From Pogonophryne albipinna (Eukaryota > Chordata > Actinopteri > Perciformes > Artedidraconidae): a stretch of DNA of 64,000 nucleotides. Shown piece by piece: positions 12,507 through 26,795 of the stretch; position 1 is the stretch's first letter, and each line of letters starts with the position of its first letter. The notes under the pieces are model-generated. The model was not told the DNA's origin. It ran no database searches and saw only the letters and a program-made list of their open reading frames with translations. The translations under genes were made by a program, and so were the position numbers. The stretch is taken from NCBI GenBank assembly GCA_028583405.1, contig CM053249.1, positions 39,963,759 to 40,027,758 of the forward strand, given 5' to 3'.

Positions 12507-12602
12507 TGGCTGGAACTATACAGTGAATTGGAGAAATTACAGCACAGAGTTTTCTACTACGACACAGATAGTATAATCTATGTGACAATACAGGGGCAGT
12601 CT
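12507..12602 (+). pseudogene. DNA polymerase B fragment (motif C), copy 1
   Basis: The frame starting at the TGG codon reads through YYDTDSIIYV, the YxDTDS metal-binding motif C of family-B DNA polymerases, preceded by an ELEKLQHRV stretch. In Polintons such a protein-primed polymerase copies the element. Only about 32 codons remain, and both sides run into the ~175-bp repeat. It is a relic, not a gene. Confidence 0.65.
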
Positions 12603-12740
12603 CCAGTACTTTCATGGTAGTGGTCAGCTTTTTAAATACAAAAGTGTATCTTTCAGTAACCTTTTGAGAGAATTAAGCATAAATCTGTCAAATGTTCAAA
12701 ACAGCCTTGTTTTCACTGAAATAGCGTCAAAATCACAAAT

Positions 12741-12872
12741 TGGCTGAAACTGTACAATGAATTGGAGAAATTACAGCACAGAGTTTTCTACTACGACACA
12801 GATAGTATATTCTATGTGACAAGACAGGGGGAGACTCCACTGCCCATGGAGGTTTATCTGGGGGATCCCTAA
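12741..12872 (+). pseudogene. DNA polymerase B fragment (motif C), copy 2
   Basis: This is the longest of three fragments: 43 codons before a stop, including LEKLQHRVFYYDTDS and ending MEVYLGDP. The YLGD block downstream of motif C is also seen in Polinton-type polymerases as I know them. It lies just left of the central hairpin. Palm motif A and the exonuclease domain are absent. Confidence 0.7.
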
Positions 12873-12894
12873 AAGTTATGCTTACCACACCAAA

Positions 12895-12957
12895 AATCAA
12901 AAAAGGTTGTGATGCGTTTTGTGTAACCCCTTTCACACGCATCACAACCTTTTTTGA
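12895..12957. repeat. Central hairpin of the foldback element
   Basis: The inverted arms ATCAAAAAAGGTTGTGATGC and GCATCACAACCTTTTTTGAT flank a ~22-bp loop. It marks where the forward and reverse halves meet, so it is a natural symmetry centre of the palindrome. Confidence 0.8.
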
Positions 12958-12959
12958 TA

Positions 12960-15882
12960 TTTTAAAAAGCTGGACACTACCATGAAAGTACTCTGTTTTA
13001 TTAGATTTCATCAAGCATCTGACTCTTAATGGCAGTTTGTCATTTTTGAGGCTTTTTCAGTGAAGGCTGTTTTGAACATTTGACAGATTTATGCTTAATT
13101 CTCTCTGAAAGTTACCGAAAGATACACTTTTGTGTTTAAAAGCTGACCACTACCATGAAAGTACTCTTTGTCAGGAGATTTCGTCAAGCATCTGACTCTT
13201 AATGGCAGTTTGTCATTTTGAGGCTATTTCAGTGAAACAAGGCAGTTTTGAACATTTGACAGATTTATGCTTAATTCTCTCAAAAATGTTACCGAAAGAT
13301 ACACTTTTCTTTTTAAAAGCAGACCACTACCATGAAAGTACTCTGTTTTATTAGATTGCGTAAAGCATCTGACTCTTAATGGCAGTTTGTGATTTTGAGG
13401 CTATTTCAGTGAAACAAGGCTGTTTTGAACATTTTACAGATTTATGCTTAATTCTCTCAAAAGGTTACTGAAAGATACACTTTTGTATTTAAAAAGCTGA
13501 CCACTACCATGAAAGTACTGGAGACTGCCCCTGTCTTGTCACATAGATTATACTATCTGTGTCGTAGTAGAAAACTCTGTGCTGTAATTTCTCCAATTCA
13601 CTGTATAGTTCCAGACAGTTTGTGATTTTGACGCCATTTCAGTGAAACAAAGCTGTTTTGAACATTTACAGATTTATGCTTAAATTCTCTGAGAAAGTTA
13701 CTGAAAGATACACTTTTGTGTATAAAAGCTGACCACTACCATGAAGTACTATGTTTGAGTAGATTTCGTTAGGATTCTGACTCTTAATGGCAGTTTGTGA
13801 TTTTGAGGCTATTTCAGTGAAACAAGGCTGTTTTGAACATTTGACAGATTTATGCTTAAATTCTCTGAGAAAGTTACTGAAAGATACACTTTTGTGTATA
13901 AAAAGCTGAAAAGCAGATAATGAAGTACTCTGTTTGAGTAGATTTCGTTAGGATTCTGACTCTTAATGGCAGTTTGTGATTTTGAGGCTATTTCAGTGAA
14001 ACAAGGCTGTTTTGAACATTTGACAGATTTATGCTTAAATTCTCTGAGAAAGTTACTGAAAGACACACTTTTGTGTATAAAAGCTGAAAAGTAGAGAATG
14101 AAGTACTCTGTTTTAGTCGATTTAATTAGGATTCTGACTCTTAATGGCAGTTTGTGATTTTGAGGCTATTTCAGTGAAGGCTGTTTTGAACATTTGACAG
14201 ATTTATGCTTAAATTCTCTCAGAAAGTTACTGAAAGATACACTTTTGTGTTTAAAATCTGACCACTACCATGAAGTACTCTGTTTGAGTAGATTTCGTAA
14301 GGATTCTGACTCTTAATGGCAGTTTGTCATTTTGAGGCTATTTCAGTGAAACAAGGCTGTTTTGAACATTTGACAGATTTATGCTTAAATTCTCTGAGAA
14401 GGTTACTGAAAGATACACTTTTGTGTATAAAAGCTGAAAAGTAGATAATGAAGTACTTTGTGTCAGTAGATTTAGTTAAGAATCGGACTCTTAATGGCAG
14501 TTTGTGATTTTGAGGCTATTTCAGTGAAGGCTGTTTTGAACATTTGACAGATTTATGCTTAAATTCTCTCAGAAAGTTACTGAAAGATACACTTTTGTGT
14601 TTAAAAGCTGACCACTACCATGAAGTACTCCGTTTGAGTAGATTTCGTTAGGATTCTGACTCTTAATGGCAGTTTGTCATTTTGAGGCTATTTCAGTGAA
14701 ACAAGGCTGTTTTGAACATTTGCCAGATTTATGCTTTAATTCTCTGAGAAAGTTACTGAAAGATACACTTTGTGTATAAAATCTGAAAAAGTAGATAATG
14801 AAGTACTTTGTTTTAGTAGATTTCGTCAAGCATCTGACTCTTAATGGCAGTTTGTGATTTTGCGGCTATTTCAGTGAAACAAGGCTGTTTTGAACATTTG
14901 CCAGATTTATGCTTTAATTCTCTGAGAAAGTTACTGAAAGATACACTTTTGTATTTAAAAAAGCTGACCACTAGATAATTAAGTACTTTGTGTCAGTAGA
15001 TTTCGTTAAGAATCTGACTCTTAATGGCAGTTTGTGATTTTGAGGCTATTTCAGTGAAGGCTGTTTTGAACATTTGCCAGATTTATGCTTAAATTCTCTC
15101 AGAAAGTTACTGAAAGATACACTTTTGTGGATAAAAGCTGAAAAGTAGATAATGAAGTACTCTGTTTTATTAGATTTCGTCAAGCATCTGACTCTTAATG
15201 GCAGTTTGTGATTTTGAGGCTATTTCAGTGAAACAAGGCTGTTTTGAACATTTGCCAGATTTATGCTTTAATTCTCTGAGAAAGTTACTGAAAGATACAC
15301 TTTGTGTATAAAATCTGAAAAAGTAGATAATGAAGTACTTTGTTTTAGTAGATTTCGTCAAGCATCTGACTCTTAATGGCAGTTTGTGATTTTGCGGCTA
15401 TTTCAGTGAAACAAGGCTGTTTTGAACATTTGCCAGATTTATGCTTTAATTCTCTGAGAAAGTTACTGAAAGATACACTTTTGTATTTAAAAAAGCTGAC
15501 CACTAGATAATTAAGTACTTTGTGTCGGTAGATTTCGTTAAGAATCTGACTCTTAATGGCAGTTTGTGATTTTGAGGCTATTTCAGTGAAGGCTGTTTTG
15601 AACATTTGACAGATTTATGCTTAATTCTCTCAGAAAGTTACTGAAAGATACACTTTTGTGTATAAAAGCTGAAAAGTAGATAATGAAGTACTCTGTTTTA
15701 TTAGATTTCGTCAAGCATCTGACTCTTAATGGCAGTTTGTGATTTTGAGGCTATTTCAGTGAAGGCTGTTTTGAACATTTGACAGATTTATGCTTAAATT
15801 TTCTGCGAAAGTTACTCAAAGATACACTTTTGTGTTTAAAAACTGACCACTACCATGAAGTACTCTGTTTGAGTAGATTTCA
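12960..15882 (-). repeat. Tandem array of ~175-bp units, reverse orientation
   Basis: About sixteen or seventeen units of the same repeat lie here inverted, e.g. GACTCTTAATGGCAGTTTG recurring with TTTTGAACATTTGACAG and AAGTTACTGAAAGATACAC. The array is roughly twice as long as the forward one, so the halves have expanded or contracted separately. One reverse unit carries the third polymerase fragment (13519-13613). Minus-strand ORFs of 60-90 codons are an effect of the repeat and differ from unit to unit. Confidence 0.85.
13519..13613 (-). pseudogene. DNA polymerase B fragment (motif C), copy 3, inverted
   Basis: The reverse strand encodes the same YYDTDSIIYV stretch as the copy at 12507-12602 with near-identical flanks. 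Its opposite orientation places it as the mirror partner of that copy within the palindrome. It is a truncated relic. Confidence 0.65.
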
Positions 15883-16332
15883 TTTCTTAGACTTACTTAG
15901 ATTACTTCAAAGTCCTCCTGATTACTCACAAAGCCCTCAACAATCAGGCCCCCCCCTACCTCACAGACCTGCTGCACCACCACGCCCCTTCCCGCTTCCT
16001 CCGCTCATCAGAAGCCAACCTCCTATCCATCCCCACCCGCACCAATCACCGGACCTGGGGGGACAGAGCCTTCTCCGTCGCTGCCCCCTCCCTCTGGAAC
16101 TCACTCCCCCAACCCATCAGAGACTGCACTGACCTCACCACCTTCAAAAAACTCACAAAAACTCACCTCTTGAATCTGGCTTTTAATGTGTGATTGTTTT
16201 TGTATTATTTGACTTTAACTTTAACTATATATTTATTTGTTGTTCCTTCCTTTTCTTTTCCCTTCACTATATCTGTAAAGCGTCTTTGAGCACCTGTAAA
16301 AGCGCTAACAAATTAAATCTATTATTATTATT
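15883..16332 (+). mobile_element. 5'-truncated L2-like LINE 3' end
   Basis: From about 15930 an open frame encodes the C-terminal block of L2/CR1-type reverse transcriptases: APPYLTDLL, APSRFLRSS, GDRAFSVAAPSLWNSLP and a TFKKLTKTHL end, with a stop near 16190. The 3' UTR runs to AAAGCGTCTTTGAGCACC and an ATT repeat tail. The flanking direct repeat ATTTCA (15877-15882 and 16333-16338) marks target-primed insertion into the right arm. The catalytic RT core is missing, so it is dead on arrival. Confidence 0.75.
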
Positions 16333-16338
16333 ATTTCA

Positions 16339-17067
16339 GCACACAGGTCAAGATAATGCATAGAGGAGGTATGGTGCTGGCTCATTAGCCCTCTCACTCT
16401 TCTTAGAATGATCCTGTGCAATTTTTAAAAGTTGAACTCCTATCCCCTTATAAACCAAAATAACAATAGCCCTTAATTAACACTAATCATTTAAAAAAAA
16501 ACTTACATCTAATTTAGAGAGGACAACTAAAAAGTGTAAGGTGACTGTTTTAAACTAATTCAACCACATATATATCTTATTTTAACCCTATAATGTATTT
16601 ACTTTAAAGAGTCCTCTCCTGCTGATAATCAGATATGCGGGGTCACCATGTCTCTGCTTTAAAGAGTCCTTTATCCAGGTGATTAACGATGCATCTTTTG
16701 CCCCCCACAGAGTGAAACTTAGTTATCACTATTAAAACCTAAATAAGATCTTTTTTAAAATAATATGAATACCCTCTTTGCAAACAGATACTTCCTTGTA
16801 GTTAACAGTTTCACAAAAACTTGAAAAGAAACATCCTTAGCAAGCACAAATCATTTAAAACAAAACCTGAATCAAATCTAGAGGACAATAACGTTTTTGG
16901 GTGTCTTAGTGAGTGAAAATTAATGGCTGTTTTATTTAGTTTGAGCGTATTTCTTTTTAAAAAACTAACTCCATCCCCTCGCTTCTCACTTCACAGAGAG
17001 TGTCTTAATCAACATATAGATTAACATCCCAGGCTTATCTCAAACCCTCACATCGAAGGCCAACTCC

Positions 17068-17161
<94 letters not shown>

Positions 17162-18061
17162 AGTGTGTGTGTGTGTGTGTGTTAATTGTTCTTAAAGGTA
17201 GGGGTAGGTCATTTTGGAGAAACCATCTCGAGTGAGCTAGCATTTGAAAGTACACAACCGGGGGGGAAATCTGTCACTTCCTCAGAGAGCCCCTCCTCCA
17301 GCACACATGAACGCGCTCACATGACCAAAAGAGGGCACGAGATAAGTGTGCACAGATCGCTGGCTGTAGGCGTCTGACTCCCACACAGCTGCGGTATTCG
17401 TTTCTTGACTGGCGCCCCGGACGGATGGCGGTAAGTTGTCACAGGCGTCTCTTGGCCAATTTTCTTTTTTGCAAGGTGACTTGGTAAGTGGAAATTACTG
17501 TCTTTTTATTTAATTTTGAGCATATTTCTATTTTCACCTTATTCCACCCCCCACTATCTGCCGGCCTCATAGCCAAAAGGAAGGGGGTGGAGAAAGGGGG
17601 GAGAGGCCTGGGCTGGGAGGGAGCTGGACAGTCTCACGCATAACTTCAAAGAGACACCTAGATTAACATCAAAGGCTTATAACACACCAGTGTGAAATCA
17701 CACCTGCCTGTTATAACACCTCACATCAAAGGGCAAAACATCAAAGGCTAATTAGATTAGACAACCCTGAGGGGACCAGACAGCATAACTTCAAAGAGAC
17801 TGCCTTAATCAACACATCAAAGAATTAGACAACAAAGACCCTACACAGGGGGGGTTTTCACACCTACCTGTTATAACACCCATCAAAGGATCTCGAACAA
17901 AGGGAGGCGGGACTTAGCTCATTAACATAATTGTACCCACTCACATCAAAGGGTCTCGAACAATGGGAGGCGGGACTTAGCTCATTTGCATAATTGGGGT
18001 CGTGTCACCTGTCACTTTTTTTGCATACTAATGTGATTGAAAGGGGATTGTTATTAATACT
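16339..18061 (-). repeat. Right inverted arm of the foldback element
   Basis: Reverse complement of the left arm with good but not perfect agreement. It contains the gene-start remnant on the minus strand (about 17400-17463) and an additional copy of the GGAGGCGGGACTTAGCTCATT block compared with the left arm. The divergence between arms shows they are not being perfectly homogenised. Confidence 0.8.
17071..17182. repeat. (TG)n(GA)n microsatellite
   Basis: A long TG run with a short GA interruption occupies the spot matching the CA tract of the left arm. Minus-strand ORFs rich in TH and SL come from this repeat and are not genes. Confidence 0.95.
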
Positions 18062-18067
18062 CTTCTT

Positions 18068-19800
18068 GACATGAGAGCAGTTTCCCAGCTGAGTGAAGAA
18101 AACACACAAACCTCACGGGAGTCACTCCTCAATTTATACTGTGTTTTGTTTCAATTCATGTATCATTTAGTGACAAATATATCTGAACAACAAAGTGGTC
18201 AAAAATCATTTTATTCATTTTTTGGAAACATTTTCATGATCGCTTTTTTCGTTTTGCATTTTCATTTATTGTCATTTCCATTCAGTCAGTCATTAAGTGC
18301 TATTAAAATGTTAATGTGCTACATATCCACACAAACAAACAAAGTGTGCAATCCAATGAATGTTAATCTAACTGGGTTTTGATAGATAACATATCTCTTT
18401 TTCTTCTCTCAATTATCTTATTTCTATTGTGCACTCTAATCAATTTTAATCTAACTATTGTTCGTTTATACATTTTAAGAATGGCGTTTATCTTTTTTGA
18501 GTATGAGTTCTTATTTTATTTTATTTATTGGGGTCTACAACAGATGATACAAATGTTTGTGTCAGTAAATGTGTACTAACAGAGGCTGCTGTCAGACGAA
18601 CAGCTGTGCAGCGTGATCACAAACGGACGTCGCTTCATGTGACGCTCCGGAGGAAAGGACGTCCCATTGCTCTTAAAACTAATTTCCCTGCTTCTCGTGG
18701 TTTCCTTGCGTCCCTCCATGCTTCCCTGGTGGGAGGGACTAGTCACAGGGAAACGACACAAGTGAGGGACGCAAGGAATCCATTTAACCGAAGTGAGAAG
18801 GACCCATTGGCGCATGATGATAAAATGGCCCAACTTTTGAGAGCGAAACGTCACAGATTACCCGGCATGCCTGAGAAGTACCCGTATGTGCGCTCATAGC
18901 GCATGCGCAACTTTAACCAAAATGCTCGTTCACATCAAGCACGTCAATTTGCGTACACGTAACAGCACCGCACGTTCATGACAGCATGGTAATGATTTGT
19001 TATTATGATGGATTTGATATTAACGAGGCGGCAGTTAGCAGCTAACGGCTAGCTAGTCATTATGCTAATGTACACATCAATCGTTATGTACTTATATTAC
19101 GCTGTAACAGGATCTAGTGATATCCAAGCAACAGAGCTTCATTTAGCATGAAAGAATGATTGCACTGTATATATATATATATATATACTTATAATAAGTA
19201 ATATTAACTTTATTTAATACAACATTTACGGTACAAGATTTAATCATACAGCCCATGTAGTATGATAATGAATTATAGAAAACATGTGCAATATATCCAT
19301 TATTACAGCTCCGTGGGATGGCAGTAAGACGATATGGGTCCGTTCTTATTGTGCATCCATGGGTAAAGATAAACGCAACTCACATTGGTTTTTCAAACAG
19401 CATCTCTGTAAACTACATGTATTGTATTCACTGAATTTCACTCTCTGCCTTTAACGGCTCGTTGTAGCTCCAATAGCTCCAGCCCCCACCCTTCCTGTGT
19501 GCTCTGATTGGTCGGGACACGTAACATGAACGTGCCGGGCGGCGCGGTCCCGTGGGTTAGATGCGCGTTCATAATGCAGAGGGAAATAACTCTCAGAATA
19601 ACGTTATTAGCACATTATTACAACTTGAGGAACGAATGTTTTTAATAAGGGCTATATAAGTGTTCATACTGGGTAGTTTAAAAAAAAAATTATCCAACGA
19701 TTTACATACCACTCTTTCCCCATGTAAGTCAATGGGAAAAAGTGTTTCCGGGCCTGGCAACCAAACGGAAGTGTAGTACCGCCGTTTGGCCAGCACGAAT
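18068..19800. other. Non-coding flank with small foldback
   Basis: No convincing gene is seen. An inverted pair (TTCCTTGCGTCCCTC at 18702-18716 and its complement at 18764-18778) forms a small stem-loop. A TA microsatellite lies near 19169-19188. The ORF starting at 18071 begins right at the element boundary, is low-complexity AT-rich and has no family motif. Confidence 0.45.
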
Positions 19801-19874
19801 ATTTTCATCTGAGTACGGCGCACTTCCTGGGGGCTTGGTCACGTGCCTCAAAGGTTGAGAAGGAGGGGCCGTCC

Positions 19875-19971
19875 CGTCACGTGCCTCAAAGGTTGAGAAG
19901 GAGGGGGCGTTGAGGCTCCGCCCATGTTGAGCTCCCGCCCATCTTGAGGTACTGCGCACTGCAGTGAGGGG
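19875..19971. repeat. Inverted partner of the repeat at 3804-3899
   Basis: Reverse complement of 3804-3899. Just upstream (about 19842-19874) part of it, GCCTCAAAGGTTGAGAAGGA, is repeated in tandem. It lies a few hundred bases 5' of the hAT-like gene, so it could be that gene's promoter, or the end of a large composite element. Confidence 0.55.
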
Positions 19972-20746
19972 TACTACTCTTTGCGCGCTCTTTGCTCTCA
20001 ACGGCCCCTGAGCCCCGCCAACTCCTCTCTGCAAGACATTTATGTAGTTGGAAACCAGATGCTGCGTGCCGGAGAATCACTTCACGAATGGTTGGTATAT
20101 GCATACATTTGTCCAAAATGGATGTATTCAAGTTAACTCTGATAAGTTAGTCTCTCTGTTCGTATCACGCTGTAAATCGCGGAGACCCAGCTCTTCAAAT
20201 AAGTTATTAGCTAGCAAGCATGAAAGGAGCCTAGCTAGCTAGTTGCTAGCTGGGTTGTCGAGGTTAGCACGCTGTGTAACATTATAGCGCTCCTAACGTT
20301 AGTCACCACTGCATTTAATTCTTTAACTCTGACGCTGAATGATGTTTGCTCCCTCAATCCAGATGAATATAGAAACATATTTTCAGAGGCAGAAACGGGC
20401 TCATCCTGAAGAGGAGCAAAGACAGCCTGGAACAGAGGTATTAGCAAGAGTACCTAGCTAGGAACACACGTTGGTGGGACACACGCGGGAAAGCTGAACA
20501 GTCCGACCAGTGTGATTAGCTATCCAATTAATTTGTTGGAAATATTTCCAGGCTTCAACCAGTGCTAGTGTAGCAGCAAGAGAGGGTCAGTGAGCCGTGG
20601 TAGAGCCAGCTAGCTCAAAAGCAGCAGGTGAGATTGACAGCAAACACAGAGAGATATATAAGCAGGTCAGGTGTTCAGAGAACCAGATTTTTGAGGCATC
20701 ATTTCTATTCTTCTGTGCCTCATTTCTGTAATTATGTGCCTTGCAG

Positions 20747-24000
<3,254 letters not shown>

Positions 24001-24834
24001 TGGCCCGCAGGCGGCGTTTATCCAGCAGCCACAACATCCATCTGTGCCGGCCCCCAGGTCCAGATCTACCGTGGCTCAAGGGCCTTCACCAGAGCCATCA
24101 CCACCAAGGACCAGCAGACCAGCATCACTACAGCTGCCTCCACCTCCATCTGCGGCTGCCACCAGGTCAAGATACACCTCAGCACAAAGGCTCCACCACA
24201 GCCATCACCTTCAACCCAGCCAGCAAGGAGGTCTCGTGGAGGTCTCGTATAGCACTTGTACCCCCCACCTACACAGCAGCCCATGCACCATCACCCCCAC
24301 CTACACAGCAGCCAGACCCACTGTCTTGGAAGACAGACAAAGACCTTGACACTGTCTTGACATTTATAATGAAGAGTTGGTTGAAAGTTCTGATGTTCAA
24401 TATTGTAAATAGTTAGATTTTCCAGTTTCTTATATTTATATAAATTGTTGGTTGAGAAAACCATATTTATAAAAAATTATTGGTTGAAAAAAAAGTTTGA
24501 ATGCTCAATTTGTATTTGTACACATCACATGAACCTTGGTATGTAATATTAAGTCATTATTCAGTCCTAATGTATCTCAGTCCCTGCTGTGGTGAAAGTA
24601 TAGTGATAAACACCTATTTTACTCAAAATTCAAATATAATTATTTTTATTTTAGACATGAATAACACATTTATATACAGTGTAATTCAAATATTTCACTG
24701 CTTTGTGATCCTAAGACTTTGGTAACCAAATCTAAAACACCAAAACAATTCGATCACATGAGTAAATTTGTGTTTTCACAAGAGTTTTGAAGATTTTCCG
24801 AAAATCGGATGTCAAATTTTAAGCTTTTGAGCTA
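24001..24834. other. 3' flank of hAT-like gene
   Basis: A proline- and histidine-rich translatable stretch runs to about 24416 but is out of frame with the upstream exons. Then AT-rich DNA follows with no gene. The TA at 24833-24834 is the target of the Tc1-like insertion. Confidence 0.4.
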
Positions 24835-26468
24835 CACTGAACAAAAAATATAAACGCAACACTTTTGTTTTTGCTCCCATTTTTCATGAGATGAACTCAA
24901 AGATCTAAAACATTTTCTATATACACAAAATAACCATTTCTCTCAAATATTGTTCACAAATCTGAAAAACTCTGTGATAGTGAGCACTTCTCCTTTGCCG
25001 AGATAATCCATCCCACCTCACAGGTGTGGCATATCAAGATGCTGATTAGACAGCATGATTATTGCACAGGTGTGCCTTAGGCTGGCCACAACAAAAGGCC
25101 ACTCTGAAACGTGCAGTTTTGCTTTATTGGGGGGGTCTGGGGGGGTCCGAAAACCAGTCAGTATCTGGTGTGGCCACCATTTGCCTCACGCAGTGCAACA
25201 CATCTCCTTCGCATAGAGTTGATCAGGTTGTTGATTGTGGCCTGTGGAATGTTGGTCCACTCCTCTTCAATGGCTGTGCGAAGTTGCTGGATATTGGCAG
25301 GAACTGGAACACGCTGTCGTATACGCTGATCCAGAGCATCCCAAACATGCTCAATGGGTGACATGTCCGGTGAGTATGCTGCCCATGCAAGAACTGGGAT
25401 GTTTTCAGCCTCCAGGAATTGTATACATATCCTTGCAACATGGGGCCGTGCATTATCATGCTGCAACATGAGGTGATGGTCGTGGATGAATGGCACAACA
25501 ATGGGCCTCAGGATCTCGTCACGGTATCTCTGTGCATTCACAATGCCATCAATAAAATGCACCTGTGTTCGTCGTCCATAACATACGCCTGCCCATACCA
25601 TAACCCCACCTCCACCATGGGCCACTCGATTCACAACATTGACATCAGAAAACCGCTCACCCAGACGACGCCACACACGCTGTCTGCCATCTGCCCTGAA
25701 CAGTGAAAACCGGGATTCATCCGTGAAGAGAACACCTCTCCAATGTGCCAGACGCCATCGAATGTGAGCATTTGCCCACTCAAGTCGGTTACGACGACGA
25801 ACCGGAGTCAGGTCGAGACCCCGATGAGGACGACGAGCATGCATATGAGCTTCCCTGAGACGGTTTCTGACAGTTTGTGCAGAAATTCTTTGGTTATGCA
25901 AACCGATTGTTGCAGCAGCTGTCCGAGTGGCTGGTCTCAGACGATCTTGGAGGTGAACATGCTGGATGTGGAGGTCCTGGGCTGGTGTGGTTACACGTGG
26001 TCTGCGGTTGTGAGGCCGGTTGGATGTACTGCCAAATTCTCTGAAACGCCTTTGGAGACGGCTTATGGTAGAGAAATGAACATTCAATTCACGGCAACAG
26101 CTCTGGTGGACATTCCTGCTGTCAGCATGCCAATTGCACGCTCCCTCAAAACTTGCGACATCTGTGGCATTGTGCTGTGTGATAAAACTGAACATTTTAG
26201 AGTGGCCTTTTATTGTGGCCAGCCTAAGGCACACCTGTGCAATAATCATGCTGTCTAATCAGCATCTTGATATGCCACACCTGTGAGGTGGGATGGATTA
26301 TCTCAGAAAAGGAGAAGTGCTCACTATCACAGATTTTTTCAGATTTGTGAACAATATTTGAGATAAATGGTTATTTTGTGTATATAGAAAATGTTTTAGA
26401 TCTTTGAGTTCATCTCATGAAAAATGGGAGCAAAAACAAAAGTGTTACATTTATATTTTTGTTCAGTG
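24835..26468 (-). mobile_element. Full-length Tc1/mariner (DD34E) element
   Basis: Both ends read CACTGAACAAAAA (left) and its complement (right), with inverted repeats extending well over 100 bp into the element. TA duplicates flank it at 24833-24834 and 26469-26470. The transposase lies on the minus strand. The ends and coding region match a Tc1 group that is widespread and fairly young in fish genomes (recognised from memory). At 1,634 bp the copy is complete, but its transposase N-terminus is frameshifted. Confidence 0.9.
25158..26170 (-). pseudogene. Tc1-type transposase, frameshifted near N-terminus
   Basis: The long frame encodes a DDE transposase that would excise and reinsert the element. 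Catalytic residues are visible in VLFTDES, QHDNARPH and SPIEHVW, with 34 residues between the second Asp and the Glu. An HTH with ELNVHFSTISRLQRRFREFG precedes a second DNA-binding domain. The natural start appears to be the ATG at 26168-26170, whose frame gives MPQMSQVLRERAIGMLTAGM and then a stop. One base is missing near 26091-26094 relative to the expected join with ELNVHFS. The 363-codon ORF reaching 26249 therefore begins with out-of-frame residues. Apart from that single indel the gene is open to its end. Confidence 0.85.
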
Positions 26469-26470
26469 TA

Positions 26471-26795
26471 CTTATCTCATCAAACAGTGCTCTAAGGTGA
26501 GTACTTTGCATATATAGCAATACCAGAGATTGTCCTGAACATTTTGATATGTAACACATGGGGTTCCATGTTAGAAGAAATACATTTAAAAGGTGATTTA
26601 AGAAAACATCTAAAAATCGAGAAAATACCCTTAGACTCCAGATTAATGTGTAATGCTTTGTAACACCCAACACTGCTCAGCATAACCATATATCTTTCTT
26701 CAAAAGTTTAACTTTTCCTTATTTCTGTGGTAAATATTAAAGCAAGCATTTCTAACCAAAATGTATTTGTATTCAATGAAAATCTGCTTCAAATG
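26471..26795. other. Spacer between Tc1-like and BEL/Pao elements
   Basis: AT-rich sequence without gene. The last five bases AAATG (26791-26795) are the left target duplication of the BEL/Pao element. Confidence 0.5.

Larger units (their letters stand above)
9004..18061. mobile_element. Giant foldback element, non-autonomous Polinton/Maverick type
   Basis: The outer ends are AGTAGTAATAACAATC at left and GATTGTTATTAATACT at right, near-perfect inverted repeats. They are flanked by a 6-bp direct repeat CTTCTT (8998-9003 and 18062-18067). Six-bp duplications, AG termini and long inverted repeats are hallmarks of Polintons. Inside are arms of about 1.7 kb, two opposed arrays of a ~175-bp repeat, and three fragments encoding the DNA polymerase B motif YYDTDS. 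No integrase, ATPase, protease or capsid gene was found, so the copy cannot be autonomous. The right arm carries a LINE insertion at 15883-16332. The family call rests on combined structural evidence; the polymerase fragments make it fairly firm. Confidence 0.75.

Noticed and set aside
12733..13014. Minus-strand ORFs of 60-93 codons across the tandem arrays
   Set aside because: They recur with the repeat and change from unit to unit. One is the shadow of the polymerase fragment on the other strand.
10958..15882. Regular repeats resembling a CRISPR array
   Set aside because: Units are ~175 bp and fully repeated, without unique spacers, in a eukaryotic transposon context. They form a satellite-like tandem array.
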